Below the pieces are notes generated by a model, which was not told where the DNA came from, made no database searches, and was given only the letters and a program-made list of their open reading frames with translations. From NCBI GenBank assembly GCA_017409265.1, contig JAFQSY010000001.1:1-64000 (forward strand): a stretch of DNA of 64,000 nt, written 5' to 3'. Shown piece after piece: positions 9,223 through 18,261 of this stretch. A program made the position numbers and the translations under genes. The DNA comes from Clostridia bacterium. Lineage in GTDB: Bacteria > Bacillota > Clostridia > Oscillospirales > Acutalibacteraceae. Position 1 is the first letter of the stretch. Every line of letters begins with the position of its first letter.

Positions 9223-10593
9223 ATGAAAAGATTTTTGAGTATATTTTTTACCGCTGTACTTCTTTTGAGTGCGGTTTTCTGTGTTCCTGCAGTGGCATCA
9301 TATGACGAGGTTATGGAGTCAATGAAGCTTCATTCGGATTGTGTTTTGCTTGTGAGTGCGGATAATTCAGAGGTTATTTTTGCAAAAAACGAGGGCAAGC
9401 AGACTTCGCCTGCAAGCCTTACAAAGGTTATAACCGCAATGGTTGTTCTCGAAAACTGTGAGAACCTCAATCAGCTTGTAACGGTCTCCGAATCTGCAAT
9501 CAAGGAGCTTGACGGTACAGGAAGCTCGCTCGGCGGACTTCAGGCAGGCGAGCAGGTCAGTGTTTACGATTTGCTTTGCAACCTGCTTATGCAGAGTGCA
9601 AACGAAGCAGCAACAACCCTTGCCGATTTTATTTCGGGCAATGACAGAGATAAATTCATTTCTATGATGAATGAGGTTGCGGAAAGACTCGGCTGCAAAA
9701 ACAGTCATTTTGTAAATCCACACGGTCTTGATGACGATGACCAGTATGTTACCGCAGAGGATATGGCAAAATTTGTTGCCCACGCAATGACTTTTCCCGT
9801 TTTTGAAGAGATTTTCGGCAGGGTTACATACACTCTTAACGCAACCAATCTCCAGGAAGAACGTATTATCCGCAACACCAACAATATGATGAACAGCGCT
9901 TATAAAGACTATTACTGCAAGTATGTCAAGGGCGGTAAAACAGGCTCAACATCAATTGCGGGCAGATGTGTTGTTGCGGTTGCGTCGAATGACGGCTATA
10001 ACTATATCGGCGTTGCGCTCAACTCGACCATGAGCGATGTTGACGGCGACGGCGTAAACGAAAACGGAGCATTCCTTGACTGCAAGGAGATGTTTGACTG
10101 GGCATTCAAAAATATTGAGCTTGTCGCTATTTCGGACACAACGAAGATTGTCGGTCAGGTGCCCGTCAAATACGCAAAAACAACCGATTATCTTACTCTT
10201 TCACCTGCCGAAACGGTTTACAGCCTTGTGCCTGTCGGCACGGATTCGGGAAGTCTGCTTGTTGAACCGGTTGAGGATACCTTGCCAGAATTTGTAAAGG
10301 CTCCGATAAAAAAGGGTGAAAAGATTTGCAAGGCAAAGGTGCTTTATGCAGGCAGAGTCATAAAGGAGATTGACCTTGTTGCAAGCATGGATGTTGAAAT
10401 GGGTATTTTTTCATTTCTCGGCACTCTTGCAAAAAATCTTGCCTCTTCATGGCCGTTCAGAATAGTTGCAATTCTTGTTATAGCTGCGCTGATAATTCTT
10501 CTTTTCATGCGCCGTAAAAAGAACCGAGCAAAAGCAGCGGAAAAGAGCAATTACAGAGTTCTCAACTATAACGATTTTATGAGACTCAGATAA
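9223..10593 (+). CDS. D-alanyl-D-alanine carboxypeptidase (low-molecular-weight PBP, DacA/DacF type)
   Basis: 456 residues. A signal peptide (about residues 1-25, ending VPAVAS) is followed by the penicillin-binding fold with active-site S65-L-T-K68, an SAN triad (QSANEAAT) and KTG (GGKTGSTS). A C-terminal beta domain and then a membrane anchor (WPFRIVAILVIAALIILLF) with a basic tail follow. It trims the terminal D-Ala from peptidoglycan stem peptides at the outer face of the membrane. A C-terminal transmembrane helix rather than an amphipathic helix resembles the DacF/DacB-type clostridial enzymes. The next gene starts 12 bases later and is probably co-transcribed. Confidence 0.93.
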   Translation: MKRFLSIFFTAVLLLSAVFCVPAVASYDEVMESMKLHSDCVLLVSADNSEVIFAKNEGKQTSPASLTKVITAMVVLENCENLNQLVTVSESAIKELDGTGSSLGGLQAGEQVSVYDLLCNLLMQSANEAATTLADFISGNDRDKFISMMNEVAERLGCKNSHFVNPHGLDDDDQYVTAEDMAKFVAHAMTFPVFEEIFGRVTYTLNATNLQEERIIRNTNNMMNSAYKDYYCKYVKGGKTGSTSIAGRCVVAVASNDGYNYIGVALNSTMSDVDGDGVNENGAFLDCKEMFDWAFKNIELVAISDTTKIVGQVPVKYAKTTDYLTLSPAETVYSLVPVGTDSGSLLVEPVEDTLPEFVKAPIKKGEKICKAKVLYAGRVIKEIDLVASMDVEMGIFSFLGTLAKNLASSWPFRIVAILVIAALIILLFMRRKKNRAKAAEKSNYRVLNYNDFMRLR

Positions 10594-10605
10594 GAGGTAA
10601 TATAA

Positions 10606-11769
10606 ATGGATTTTTATAAGGGAAGAGGAACAAAAGCTGACGAAGAGCAGCTTCTTGAAGTGATTGATGATGTTTTCTTTTCTGATGACGATGAGGAAAC
10701 AAAACGAAATTTTAAAGACCTTCTGCCGAAGCTTTATAAAGAGCAGTATAATCCGGGCTATAATAATGTTATGATTAAAGAGGACGGCAAAATCAAGGCG
10801 GCAATCGGATGTTTCCCTCTGGAAGCGACCGTCGCAGGCAGAAAGCTTAAGGTTATGGGCATAGGCAATGTTGCCGTGGCAAAGGATTCACGCCGTAAGG
10901 GATATATGGTTGAGCTTATGAATTTGGCTCTCGATATCATGAAAGAAGAGGATTATGACTATTCTCTCCTCGGCGGCGACAGACAGAGGTACGGCTATTT
11001 CGGCTATGAGCCCGTAGGTGCAGAGCAGCATTTTTCAATCAACAGACAAAACATCAAACATGTTGCAGGCAAGGATTTTCAGACAACCTTTACCGCAAAG
11101 GAAGTCACCGAAGATGATATCGAAACCGTCGATAAAATTCTTGAGCTTTATAAGTCTTTGCCCTATTATATGGACAGAAACCGCGAAAACTGCATTGATG
11201 TTCTCAAAAGCTGGAGAAGCGTACCCTATGCAGCATTTGAAAACGGCGAATTTAAAGGATATTTTGCTGTTCAGAAATTCGGCGGACTTCAGGAAATCAA
11301 GGCAGTCAATGTTGAGGATACAGTCAATCTTATTGTCTGCGCCATGCAGATTATCGGCTCTGACGGCGTTGACTTCAACATCCCCGTTTTTGATACGGAA
11401 TTTTGCGATTATATGGCAAAAATCTGTGCAGGCTCATCAATCTGCCCCGTGGATATGGTAAATATTTTCAACTTTGCAAAGTTTATTGAGGCGTTTCTTT
11501 CAATCAAGGCACAGAGAATGAATCTTTGCCCGGGCACTCTGAATATTCTTATTCACGGCTTTAAGAAAGACGAAAAGATAGCTGTTACCGTTGACGGAAA
11601 AAACGTTACCGTTACCGAAACCGATGCAGAGCCAGACCTTGAGCTTGAGCATCACAGAGCAATAGATATGCTTGGCGGAATGTTCTCAAAGGATAGAAAC
11701 AGCCTGCCCGCATTCGCTCAGGGCTGGTTTCCCCTCGATTTCTTTGCCTACGGACAAGATAATGTTTAA
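10606..11769 (+). CDS. GNAT-family N-acetyltransferase, Eis-like
   Basis: 387 residues. The N-terminal GNAT domain holds the acetyl-CoA segment GNVAVAKDSRRKGYMVEL (the Q/RxxGxG/A region appears as RRKGYM). A second GNAT-like part and a C-terminal SCP2-like domain with DLELEHHRAIDMLGGMF follow. This three-part plan matches the Eis family, which acetylates amines such as aminoglycosides or protein lysines; the native substrate here is unknown. It follows the carboxypeptidase gene closely and ends at a terminator. Confidence 0.85.
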   Translation: MDFYKGRGTKADEEQLLEVIDDVFFSDDDEETKRNFKDLLPKLYKEQYNPGYNNVMIKEDGKIKAAIGCFPLEATVAGRKLKVMGIGNVAVAKDSRRKGYMVELMNLALDIMKEEDYDYSLLGGDRQRYGYFGYEPVGAEQHFSINRQNIKHVAGKDFQTTFTAKEVTEDDIETVDKILELYKSLPYYMDRNRENCIDVLKSWRSVPYAAFENGEFKGYFAVQKFGGLQEIKAVNVEDTVNLIVCAMQIIGSDGVDFNIPVFDTEFCDYMAKICAGSSICPVDMVNIFNFAKFIEAFLSIKAQRMNLCPGTLNILIHGFKKDEKIAVTVDGKNVTVTETDAEPDLELEHHRAIDMLGGMFSKDRNSLPAFAQGWFPLDFFAYGQDNV

Positions 11770-11780
11770 TTAATAAAAAT

Positions 11781-11810
11781 AAAAGGAACGGTCGAAAAAC
11801 CGTTCCTTTT
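11781..11810. terminator. Bidirectional terminator between acetyltransferase and lexA
   Basis: A perfect 12-bp stem (AAAAGGAACGGT / ACCGTTCCTTTT) with a 6-base loop. Because the arms begin and end in A4/T4, it works on both strands between convergent genes. Confidence 0.88.
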
Positions 11811-11822
11811 CTGCGTTGTAAA

Positions 11823-12413
11823 TCAATAATATCTGTAGCTTGCAATGACCTTGCCGAGAATGATAACCTCATCAACGATAATCGGCTCATATGCATCATT
11901 TTCGGGCTGGAGTCTGAAATGTCCGTTTTCCTTATAGAAAGTCTTAACGGTTGCGGAGTCATCAATCAGGGCAACAACCATCTCACCGTTGCGTGCGGTC
12001 GGAGTTCTTTCAACGATAACAATGTCGCCGTCAAGAATGCCTGCCCAGAGCATGCTTTCGCCCTTGACCTTGAGGGCAAAAAGCTCCTTATCCTGTGCAC
12101 CGGGCATTGAAAACGGAAGATAGCCCTCGATATCCTCAACCGCAAGAATGGGTGAGCCTGCAGTTACCGTGCCGAGAAGGGGGACATGGGTAACGTTATC
12201 TGCCTGACCTACGATTTTGATGCATCTTTTGAGCATGGGCGGTCTTTGAATATATCCTGCCGCTTCAAGTGCATCGAGGTTTGCCTGAACTGAAGATGTT
12301 GAGCGCAGGCCGACGGCAGCTCCGATTTCTCGAACGCTCGGGGTCATGTTTTCTTTTGCCATTTCGAGAAGAAATTCATAGATTTTCTGTTGAATGGGAG
12401 TGATAGGTTTCAT
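11823..12413 (-). CDS. lexA: SOS-response repressor LexA
   Basis: 196 residues. The N-terminal winged helix (TPSVREIGAAVGLRSTSSVQANLDAL) binds the SOS box. The linker leads to the self-cleavage bond A85-G86 (TVTAG). The catalytic dyad is S120 (KGESM) and K157 (ATVKTF). RecA-stimulated cleavage would release repression after DNA damage. The length is close to typical (about 200). It is a single gene; two LexA-box-like sequences lie in its own upstream region, indicating autoregulation. Confidence 0.96.
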   Translation of the reverse strand: MKPITPIQQKIYEFLLEMAKENMTPSVREIGAAVGLRSTSSVQANLDALEAAGYIQRPPMLKRCIKIVGQADNVTHVPLLGTVTAGSPILAVEDIEGYLPFSMPGAQDKELFALKVKGESMLWAGILDGDIVIVERTPTARNGEMVVALIDDSATVKTFYKENGHFRLQPENDAYEPIIVDEVIILGKVIASYRYY

Positions 12414-12482
12414 TTTTTAACCTCATTTCAGCATTGATTTATGTGATTTTGGAATATAAAACACCTCGCTGACCCTATTATA

Positions 12483-12515
12483 GCACAAATGTTCAGAAAA
12501 TGCAAACATTTGTTT
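12483..12515. promoter_or_regulatory. Pair of LexA-box-like sites upstream of lexA
   Basis: GCACAAATGTTC (12483-12494, read as GAACATTTGTGC on the minus strand) and AAACATTTGTTT (12504-12515) both resemble the Gram-positive SOS box GAAC-N4-GTTC. Their centres are 21 bp apart, two helical turns, so two dimers would sit on the same face. They lie 70-102 bases upstream of the lexA start and also 105-138 bases upstream of the divergent serine hydrolase gene. Confidence 0.5.
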
Positions 12516-12620
12516 GATGTTTTTTAAAAAATTTTTTCGCATATAAGTATTTAATTGTTTAATAATATATGTTATAATAATCTAATAAATATTTTTTGAA
12601 ACAGACAGGAGGTCGCTGAA

Positions 12621-14216
12621 ATGGCAGATATTGACAGAAAAAGCATTCCCAATGCCGATTTCCCCGAGCAGGTTGGCATCAGCTCAAACGAGATTGAAGC
12701 TTTTATAAAAGATATCGAGGCGAGCGGAATCGAAGCTCATTCAATGAAGATTATCCGTCACGGCAAAACCGCTTTCGAATGCTACCGCCATCCCTATAAC
12801 AGCGAAACTCCTCATATAATGTATTCGGTCAGCAAAAGCTTTACCTCGGTTGCAATGGGATTTGCAATTGACGAGGGGCTCGTTAAGCTTGACACTAAAG
12901 TTATCGACATTTTCCCCGAATACAGACCGAAGAAATACGATGATAACCTTGAAAAAATGACGGTTTACCATCTTCTGACCATGACGGCAGGTAAGGATGT
13001 AAGCCTTATCAGCGACAAAACAAAAGGCGATTGGGTCGGTCAGTTTTTCTCATCAAGGTGGGGCTTTGCGCCGGGTGAGGGCTGGAAATATATCAGCGAA
13101 AACACCTATATGTGCTGTGCCATCATAAAGAGACTGACAGGTATGGGTGTTATTGATTATCTCAAGCCCAAACTTTTTGAGCCTCTCGGAATAACAAGGC
13201 GCCCCTTCTGGGAGAGTGACCCCGAGGGTCTTGAAGCAGGCGGCTGGGGCCTTTTCATAACAACCGATGAGCTTGCGCGTTTTACGCTCTGCCTTCATCA
13301 GGGCGGCGTTTATGACGGCGTTCAGGTTATTCCTGCGTGGTATGTTGAAGAGGCAACAAAAAAGCAGGTTGAAAATCCGCAGTATTCCGACAGAGATGCA
13401 TGCTGCGGCTACGGATATTTCTTTTGGCTTAACGATTTAAAAAACAGCTACCGTTCAGACGGAATGTTTTCGCAGTTCGGCATTTCATTTGCCGATTATG
13501 ATGCTGTTCTTGCGTTTACCTGCAGCGAGGTTTTCGAACAAAAGGCGAGGGACTGCATCTTCCGCCATTTTCCGCACATGTTTATTGATGAATGCGAAAC
13601 CGAGCCCGAGGATGCGGTCAAGGAGCTTTCGCTTTTGCCTCTTTCTCCGATTGAAGCCGCACCGAGAAGCGTTCTTGAAGAATTTGTTGCGGGAAAAATC
13701 ATTCATTTCGGCAAAAACCTTATTCTAAACGCTGCAGGCTGGCCCGTTTCGATGCTCCCGATGGCAGTTGTCTATATGTCCGCAAACAGAGCAGGCAATA
13801 TTGATAACGTCATTCTTGAATTTAATGAAAATGAATGCACCATGACCTGGGATGAGGGCAAGGAGCATAATACCGTTGTCTGTGGTATGGACGGAAAAGA
13901 GCGGTACAGCAAAATCCGTCTGGGCGAAATAAAATTTACTGCAGTTTCATCTGCCGCATGGCGGAGCGACAGCGTTCTTGAAATAAGAATGCGTCCGCTT
14001 GAGTCAATATGCGAAAGAAGAATAACGCTTGAGTTCAAGGGTCAGAATGTAACTCTTACACCCTCAAGCAGCCCCCCGCTTTCAACCATTGCGGACAGTC
14101 TTAAGGATATCGTTAAAACTTTTCTTCCCAATGAAAAAATTGCCGAAATAGGCGGAAAAGCCTTTGTAAAGCTCGAGGCTGTTGTTGAAGCACCGCTTTT
14201 CGGAAAAATGGTATAA
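12621..14216 (+). CDS. Serine hydrolase of the class C beta-lactamase fold
   Basis: 531 residues. The N-terminal 330 residues carry the SxxK nucleophile motif (YSVSKSFTS), a Tyr motif (KYISENTYM) and the usual helices (LLTMTAGKD, FEPLGITRRPFW). The family covers beta-lactamases, esterases and D-amino-acid peptidases. The last 200 residues form a beta-rich domain of unknown function. No signal peptide is visible, so it is probably cytoplasmic. AGGAGGT precedes the ATG. It is the first gene of a pair with the anchored protein that follows 16 bases later. Confidence 0.85.
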   Translation: MADIDRKSIPNADFPEQVGISSNEIEAFIKDIEASGIEAHSMKIIRHGKTAFECYRHPYNSETPHIMYSVSKSFTSVAMGFAIDEGLVKLDTKVIDIFPEYRPKKYDDNLEKMTVYHLLTMTAGKDVSLISDKTKGDWVGQFFSSRWGFAPGEGWKYISENTYMCCAIIKRLTGMGVIDYLKPKLFEPLGITRRPFWESDPEGLEAGGWGLFITTDELARFTLCLHQGGVYDGVQVIPAWYVEEATKKQVENPQYSDRDACCGYGYFFWLNDLKNSYRSDGMFSQFGISFADYDAVLAFTCSEVFEQKARDCIFRHFPHMFIDECETEPEDAVKELSLLPLSPIEAAPRSVLEEFVAGKIIHFGKNLILNAAGWPVSMLPMAVVYMSANRAGNIDNVILEFNENECTMTWDEGKEHNTVVCGMDGKERYSKIRLGEIKFTAVSSAAWRSDSVLEIRMRPLESICERRITLEFKGQNVTLTPSSSPPLSTIADSLKDIVKTFLPNEKIAEIGGKAFVKLEAVVEAPLFGKMV

Positions 14217-14232
14217 AAAATAAGGAATAATC

Positions 14233-15123
14233 ATGACAGAGATAAAAGCTCAAAACAGAACAGCGGAACATAACGGTAACAGGAAGCCTCTTGTTGCCGC
14301 GGTCTGTGTTGTTCTTGTGCTTGCTGCTCTGCTGATTGTTTTCCTTGCAGCGAAAAATCCGATTTTCTTTGCTGCAGCGCAGAAAAAGACTGAAAACGGC
14401 GATTTTTTATCGGCAATGGAGCTTGTCGGGAAGGCTGACGGCGATGATGCACGCATACTTGAAGAATATATTGCATTGAGAGTAGATATCAACAACTGTT
14501 ATCCTGCGCTTCTGACGGAATTTAATTCAAGGAAAATCCGTGAATGGAGCGGAATTGCCGCATCGGTAAACGAAAAAAGAGATGTTTTGGGGGAAGAAAT
14601 ATCTGCAGATGTTCAGGAGCTTTCCGAAACGCTGAATGCGGTGGTTACCGGAGTAACGGGATACGAAGCCTTGAGATACGACGTACTTTCAATGATGAAT
14701 GTTTTCCTCGAAATCAACCGTCTGCATACAAAGGGCGATGACGGCAAGAATATCGGCTTCACCGTTGCCGAGGAGAGAGAAAAAATCCGTATGTGGGAGA
14801 ATCAGTGCGCTTTGGTTGAGGAATATGCATTGAGTATTCCTAACCCCGAAAGCGCTTATCTTCTCAATTATCTTATAAAAGAAGTTCAGGGCGAATGCTT
14901 TGATTTGAGCGATGCAATAGACTCCGTAATCGAAAGCGGATACAGCGAAACGGATAAGGTGCGCTTCAGCGGTGAGGGAAGAAAAACCTATCCCGATATG
15001 CGCAACAGTAACGGAGAATCCGTAAATCTTCTCGAAAAAGATACATATGAGCTTTTTGTTTACGAAGGGGTTTGCAGAGCTTTTGCCGAAAGCCTCGGCG
15101 AATACTATATGCCTCAAAATTAA
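14233..15123 (+). CDS. Membrane-anchored protein of unknown function
   Basis: 296 residues, not recognised. A short cytoplasmic N-terminus is followed by one transmembrane helix (about residues 19-40, LVAAVCVVLVLAALLIVFLA). The rest is predicted helical and outside the cell, with many Glu/Asp residues. A segment with 'KTENGDFLSAMELVGKA' could be a degenerate TPR-like helix pair. It is probably co-transcribed with the upstream serine hydrolase, so it may be its extracytoplasmic partner; that is inference. Confidence 0.7.
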   Translation: MTEIKAQNRTAEHNGNRKPLVAAVCVVLVLAALLIVFLAAKNPIFFAAAQKKTENGDFLSAMELVGKADGDDARILEEYIALRVDINNCYPALLTEFNSRKIREWSGIAASVNEKRDVLGEEISADVQELSETLNAVVTGVTGYEALRYDVLSMMNVFLEINRLHTKGDDGKNIGFTVAEEREKIRMWENQCALVEEYALSIPNPESAYLLNYLIKEVQGECFDLSDAIDSVIESGYSETDKVRFSGEGRKTYPDMRNSNGESVNLLEKDTYELFVYEGVCRAFAESLGEYYMPQN

Positions 15124-15146
15124 ACATTTGTTGAAGTTTAAACCCA

Positions 15147-15175
15147 TTGACATCCAATTTCACATATGGTAAAAT
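15147..15175 (+). promoter_or_regulatory. Strong sigma-A promoter of the riboswitch-ATPase unit
   Basis: TTGACA (15147-15152), exactly 17 bases, TAAAAT (15170-15175). The transcript would begin near 15182, just before the conserved 5' part of the riboswitch aptamer. Confidence 0.8.
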
Positions 15176-15188
15176 ATAGTGCACAAGT

Positions 15189-15330
15189 TAAAGGGGAGTA
15201 GCTTTAGGGCTCCGTCCCGAGCCGATTGTCAACAACCGTTGCTTAAAGCATCTGGCAAACGGCCCGATTCATGGAAGCAAGACCTTTGACAGAGACTGTA
15301 TTTATAGCTCTCTGCCGAAGGTTTTTATTT
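15189..15330 (+). ncRNA. yybP-ykoY (manganese) riboswitch with terminator-type expression platform
   Basis: The leader begins with AAAGGGGAGTAGCTTTAGGG and later has GGAAGCAAGACCTTTGAC. These match the two conserved ends of the yybP-ykoY aptamer, which binds Mn2+. The 3' part can form a terminator: CCTTTGACAGAGA (about 15283-15295) pairs with TCTCTGCCGAAGG (about 15309-15321) and is followed by TTTTT. The aptamer and the terminator share the ACCTTTG segment, so ligand binding would favour the antiterminated form. The element lies about 42 bases upstream of a P-type cation ATPase, a classical target gene of this class. Confidence 0.88.
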
Positions 15331-15371
15331 ATATAACGAAGTATTTAATAATTCTGAAAGGAATGAAATGA

Positions 15372-18053
15372 ATGAAGTTCTATCTTGAACAGGTTGATTC
15401 CGTCTTTTCGCATGTCAAAAGCTCCGAAGCAGGTCTAACTGCCGCCGAAGCTAAAAAAAGACTTGCCGAAAACGGAAAAAACAAGCTTGAAGAAGGCAAA
15501 AAGAAAACAACCTTCCAGCGTATCCTTGAGCAGCTTTCCGACCCGATGATTATCATTCTTATCATTGCTGCCGTTATTTCGGCAGTTACCGAGTGGTTTG
15601 AGGGCGGCAGCTTCCACTTCGTTTTCCCCACAGATACAGTTATCATTCTTGTTGTTGTTGTTATCAACACAGTTCTCGGCGTTGTTCAGGAGAGCAAGGC
15701 TGAAGCTGCGATTGAAGCTTTGCAGGAAATGAGCGCCGCAACCTCAAAGGTTATGCGTGACGGTAAGCTTGTTTCCGTTCGCAGCGAGGATCTTGTAGTC
15801 GGCGACGTTATTGTTCTTGAAGCAGGCGATGCTGTTCCCGCTGACTGCCGTATCTTTGAATGCGCAAGCATGAAGATTGAAGAAGCAGCTCTTACAGGCG
15901 AATCTGTTCCCGTTGATAAGGTTATCGCTCTTCTTAAGGGCGGCGATAACGGCGAAGTTCCCCTCGGCGACAGAAAGAACATGGCTTACATGGGCTCAAC
16001 CGTTGTTTACGGACGAGGCAAGGCTGTTGTTGTTGCAACAGGCATGGATACCGAAATGGGTAAAATTGCCGATGCTATCGCACAGGCTGAAGAAGGTCAG
16101 ACACCCCTTCAGATTAAGCTTGCACAGCTCTCAAAGATTCTCACATGGCTTGTTCTCGGCATCTGCGTAGTTCTTCTTGCATATCAGACTATTACCGCAT
16201 ATTTCGGCAGCGGCTTAAGCTTCGGTGTTTTCCTTGAAAGCTTTATGGTTGCCGTTTCACTTGCTGTTGCAGCTATCCCCGAGGGTCTTGCAGCGGTTGT
16301 TACAATCGTTCTTTCCATCGGTGTTACCAACATGTCAAAGAAAAATGCGATTATCAGAAAGCTTACAGCTGTTGAGACTCTCGGCTGTGCACAGATAATC
16401 TGCTCCGATAAAACAGGTACCCTTACCCAGAACAAGATGACTGTTGTTGACCATTACGGCGATGATGAGGCTCTTATCGCAAAGGCAATGGCTCTTTGCT
16501 GCGATGCTGAAATCGACGCTGACGGCGAAGTTACCGGCGAGCCCACAGAGGCTGCACTTGTTAACTACGCAAACGCACTCGGTTTCAACAAAAACGACCT
16601 TGTTGCAAATGCTCCCAGAATCGGCGAAGCACCCTTTGATTCGGGCAGAAAGATGATGTCAACCGTTCACAAGACTGCTGACGGTATCATTCAGTATACT
16701 AAAGGCGCACCCGACGAAATCCTCAAGAAGTGCACACTTGCTCTCATCGACGGCAAGGAAGTTTCTTTCACAGATGACGTTAAGGCTGCAATCCTTGCAG
16801 ACAACAAGAGAATGGCAGACCAGGCTCTCCGCGTTCTTGCCGTTGCTTACAGAAAATATGATTCAGCTCCCGCTGACTTTGCTCCCGAGGCACTCGAAGG
16901 CGAGCTTGTTTTCATCGGTCTTACAGGCATGATTGACCCTGCACGTCCCGAGGTTAAGGCAGCTATTGAGGAGTGCCGCTCCGCAGGTATCACTCCCATC
17001 ATGATTACGGGCGACCACAAGGATACAGCTGTTGCAATCGCAATCCAGCTCGGCATCATTGAGGATGCATCAAGCGCAATCACGGGCGCACAGCTTGACG
17101 AAATCAGCGACGAAGATTTTGCAGAAAGAGTTATCGAGTTCAGAGTTTATGCACGAGTTCAGCCCGAGCACAAAACAAGAATTGTCAACGCATGGCGTGC
17201 ACGCGGCATGATTACCGCAATGACAGGCGACGGCGTTAATGATGCTCCCTCTATCAAGAGCGCAGATATCGGTGTCGGCATGGGTATCACAGGTACAGAC
17301 GTTACAAAGAACGTTGCAGATATGGTTCTTGCAGACGATAACTTTGCAACAATCGTTTCCGCGGTTTCGGAAGGCAGAAGAATCTATGACAACATCAGAA
17401 AGGCTATCCAGTTCCTTCTCGGCTCAAACCTTTCAGAAGTTCTCTCAATCTTCATTGCAACAATCCTTAATTTCACAATACTCAAGCCCGTTCATCTTCT
17501 TTTCATAAATCTTGTAACAGACAGTATTCCCGCTCTTGCGCTCGGTCTTGAAAGACCCGAAAGAGATATCATGCAGCGTAAGCCCCGTGACAGCAAGGAA
17601 GGCGTTTTCGCAGGCGGCATGGGCTTTGACGTATTCTATCAAGGCGCTCTTGTTACAATTCTTACTCTCGCAGCATTCTTTATCGGCGAGTTTCTTGAAA
17701 CAGGCCATTGGCAGTTCACAAACATTGCAGACTGTAAGGAAGGCATGACCATGGCATTCCTCACAATGTCAATGTGTGAAATCTTCCATTCATTCAACAT
17801 GCGTTCGCAGAGAGGTTCTGTTCTCGGCATGGCATTCGGTCAGAAGTCACACAACTGGGTTCTTTACGGCGCAATGGTGGCTTCTCTCGCTCTCACCACA
17901 GCTATTATCGAAATTCCCTTCCTCGCAAACATGTTTGACTTTGCTCACCTTGATGCAACGGCATACGGCATCTCAATCGGACTTGCATTCCTTGTTATTC
18001 CCATCGTTGAGGTTATCAAGGCAGTTCAGAGAGCAATTGCAAAGAAGAACTGA
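15372..18053 (+). CDS. P-type cation-transporting ATPase (P2A type), probable Mn2+/Ca2+ exporter
   Basis: 893 residues: an N-terminal cation ATPase domain, the actuator domain with TGES (ALTGESVP), and the phosphorylation site DKTGTLTQNK. The nucleotide-binding domain has KGAPDEIL, the hinge reads MTGDGVNDAPS, and six C-terminal membrane helices follow. The ion-site residues of the P2A group are visible in PEGLAAVV (helix 4) and NLVTDSIPALALG (helix 6), as in SERCA-like Ca2+ and Mn2+ pumps. The manganese riboswitch in its leader makes Mn2+ export the more likely role, as for L. lactis YoaB. It is a single gene with its own terminator. Confidence 0.93.
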   Translation: MKFYLEQVDSVFSHVKSSEAGLTAAEAKKRLAENGKNKLEEGKKKTTFQRILEQLSDPMIIILIIAAVISAVTEWFEGGSFHFVFPTDTVIILVVVVINTVLGVVQESKAEAAIEALQEMSAATSKVMRDGKLVSVRSEDLVVGDVIVLEAGDAVPADCRIFECASMKIEEAALTGESVPVDKVIALLKGGDNGEVPLGDRKNMAYMGSTVVYGRGKAVVVATGMDTEMGKIADAIAQAEEGQTPLQIKLAQLSKILTWLVLGICVVLLAYQTITAYFGSGLSFGVFLESFMVAVSLAVAAIPEGLAAVVTIVLSIGVTNMSKKNAIIRKLTAVETLGCAQIICSDKTGTLTQNKMTVVDHYGDDEALIAKAMALCCDAEIDADGEVTGEPTEAALVNYANALGFNKNDLVANAPRIGEAPFDSGRKMMSTVHKTADGIIQYTKGAPDEILKKCTLALIDGKEVSFTDDVKAAILADNKRMADQALRVLAVAYRKYDSAPADFAPEALEGELVFIGLTGMIDPARPEVKAAIEECRSAGITPIMITGDHKDTAVAIAIQLGIIEDASSAITGAQLDEISDEDFAERVIEFRVYARVQPEHKTRIVNAWRARGMITAMTGDGVNDAPSIKSADIGVGMGITGTDVTKNVADMVLADDNFATIVSAVSEGRRIYDNIRKAIQFLLGSNLSEVLSIFIATILNFTILKPVHLLFINLVTDSIPALALGLERPERDIMQRKPRDSKEGVFAGGMGFDVFYQGALVTILTLAAFFIGEFLETGHWQFTNIADCKEGMTMAFLTMSMCEIFHSFNMRSQRGSVLGMAFGQKSHNWVLYGAMVASLALTTAIIEIPFLANMFDFAHLDATAYGISIGLAFLVIPIVEVIKAVQRAIAKKN

Positions 18054-18065
18054 TAATCAAATAGT

Positions 18066-18092
18066 AACCCCCGTACACGTGGTACGGGGGTT
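18066..18092. terminator. Terminator between P-type ATPase and a small minus-strand gene
   Basis: AACCCCCGTAC pairs with GTACGGGGGTT around a 5-base loop (11-bp stem), then GATTTTAT. It serves the ATPase transcript and lies immediately beyond the stop of the small gene on the other strand. Confidence 0.85.
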
Positions 18093-18096
18093 GATT

Positions 18097-18249
18097 TTAT
18101 TTAACGATAAAATTAAGCGCTTCCATGATTTCCGCATATCCGTTGCTGAAGAAATCAAGAAAAGCTGAAGTGTCAGCTCCTGTAATCTTTGAGATAAGCT
18201 CTGCAATATACCAGGGGATATCGCTGAGAATTGCAATAATTGAAAGCAT
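18097..18249 (-). CDS. Small protein of 50 residues, unknown function
   Basis: An open frame of 50 codons starts at ATG 18247-18249 with AAGGAG 8 bases upstream; that site overlaps the stop codon of the pseudouridine synthase gene. It starts MLSIIAILSDIPWYIAELIS and ends with a second hydrophobic/acidic helix before TAA at 18097. The whole peptide can form one or two amphipathic helices. It is the last gene of the minus-strand unit and stops just before the terminator, which supports a real gene. I do not recognise it. It could be a small membrane-associated peptide. Confidence 0.6.
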   Translation of the reverse strand: MLSIIAILSDIPWYIAELISKITGADTSAFLDFFSNGYAEIMEALNFIVK

Positions 18250-18261
18250 GTTTTTTTCTCC

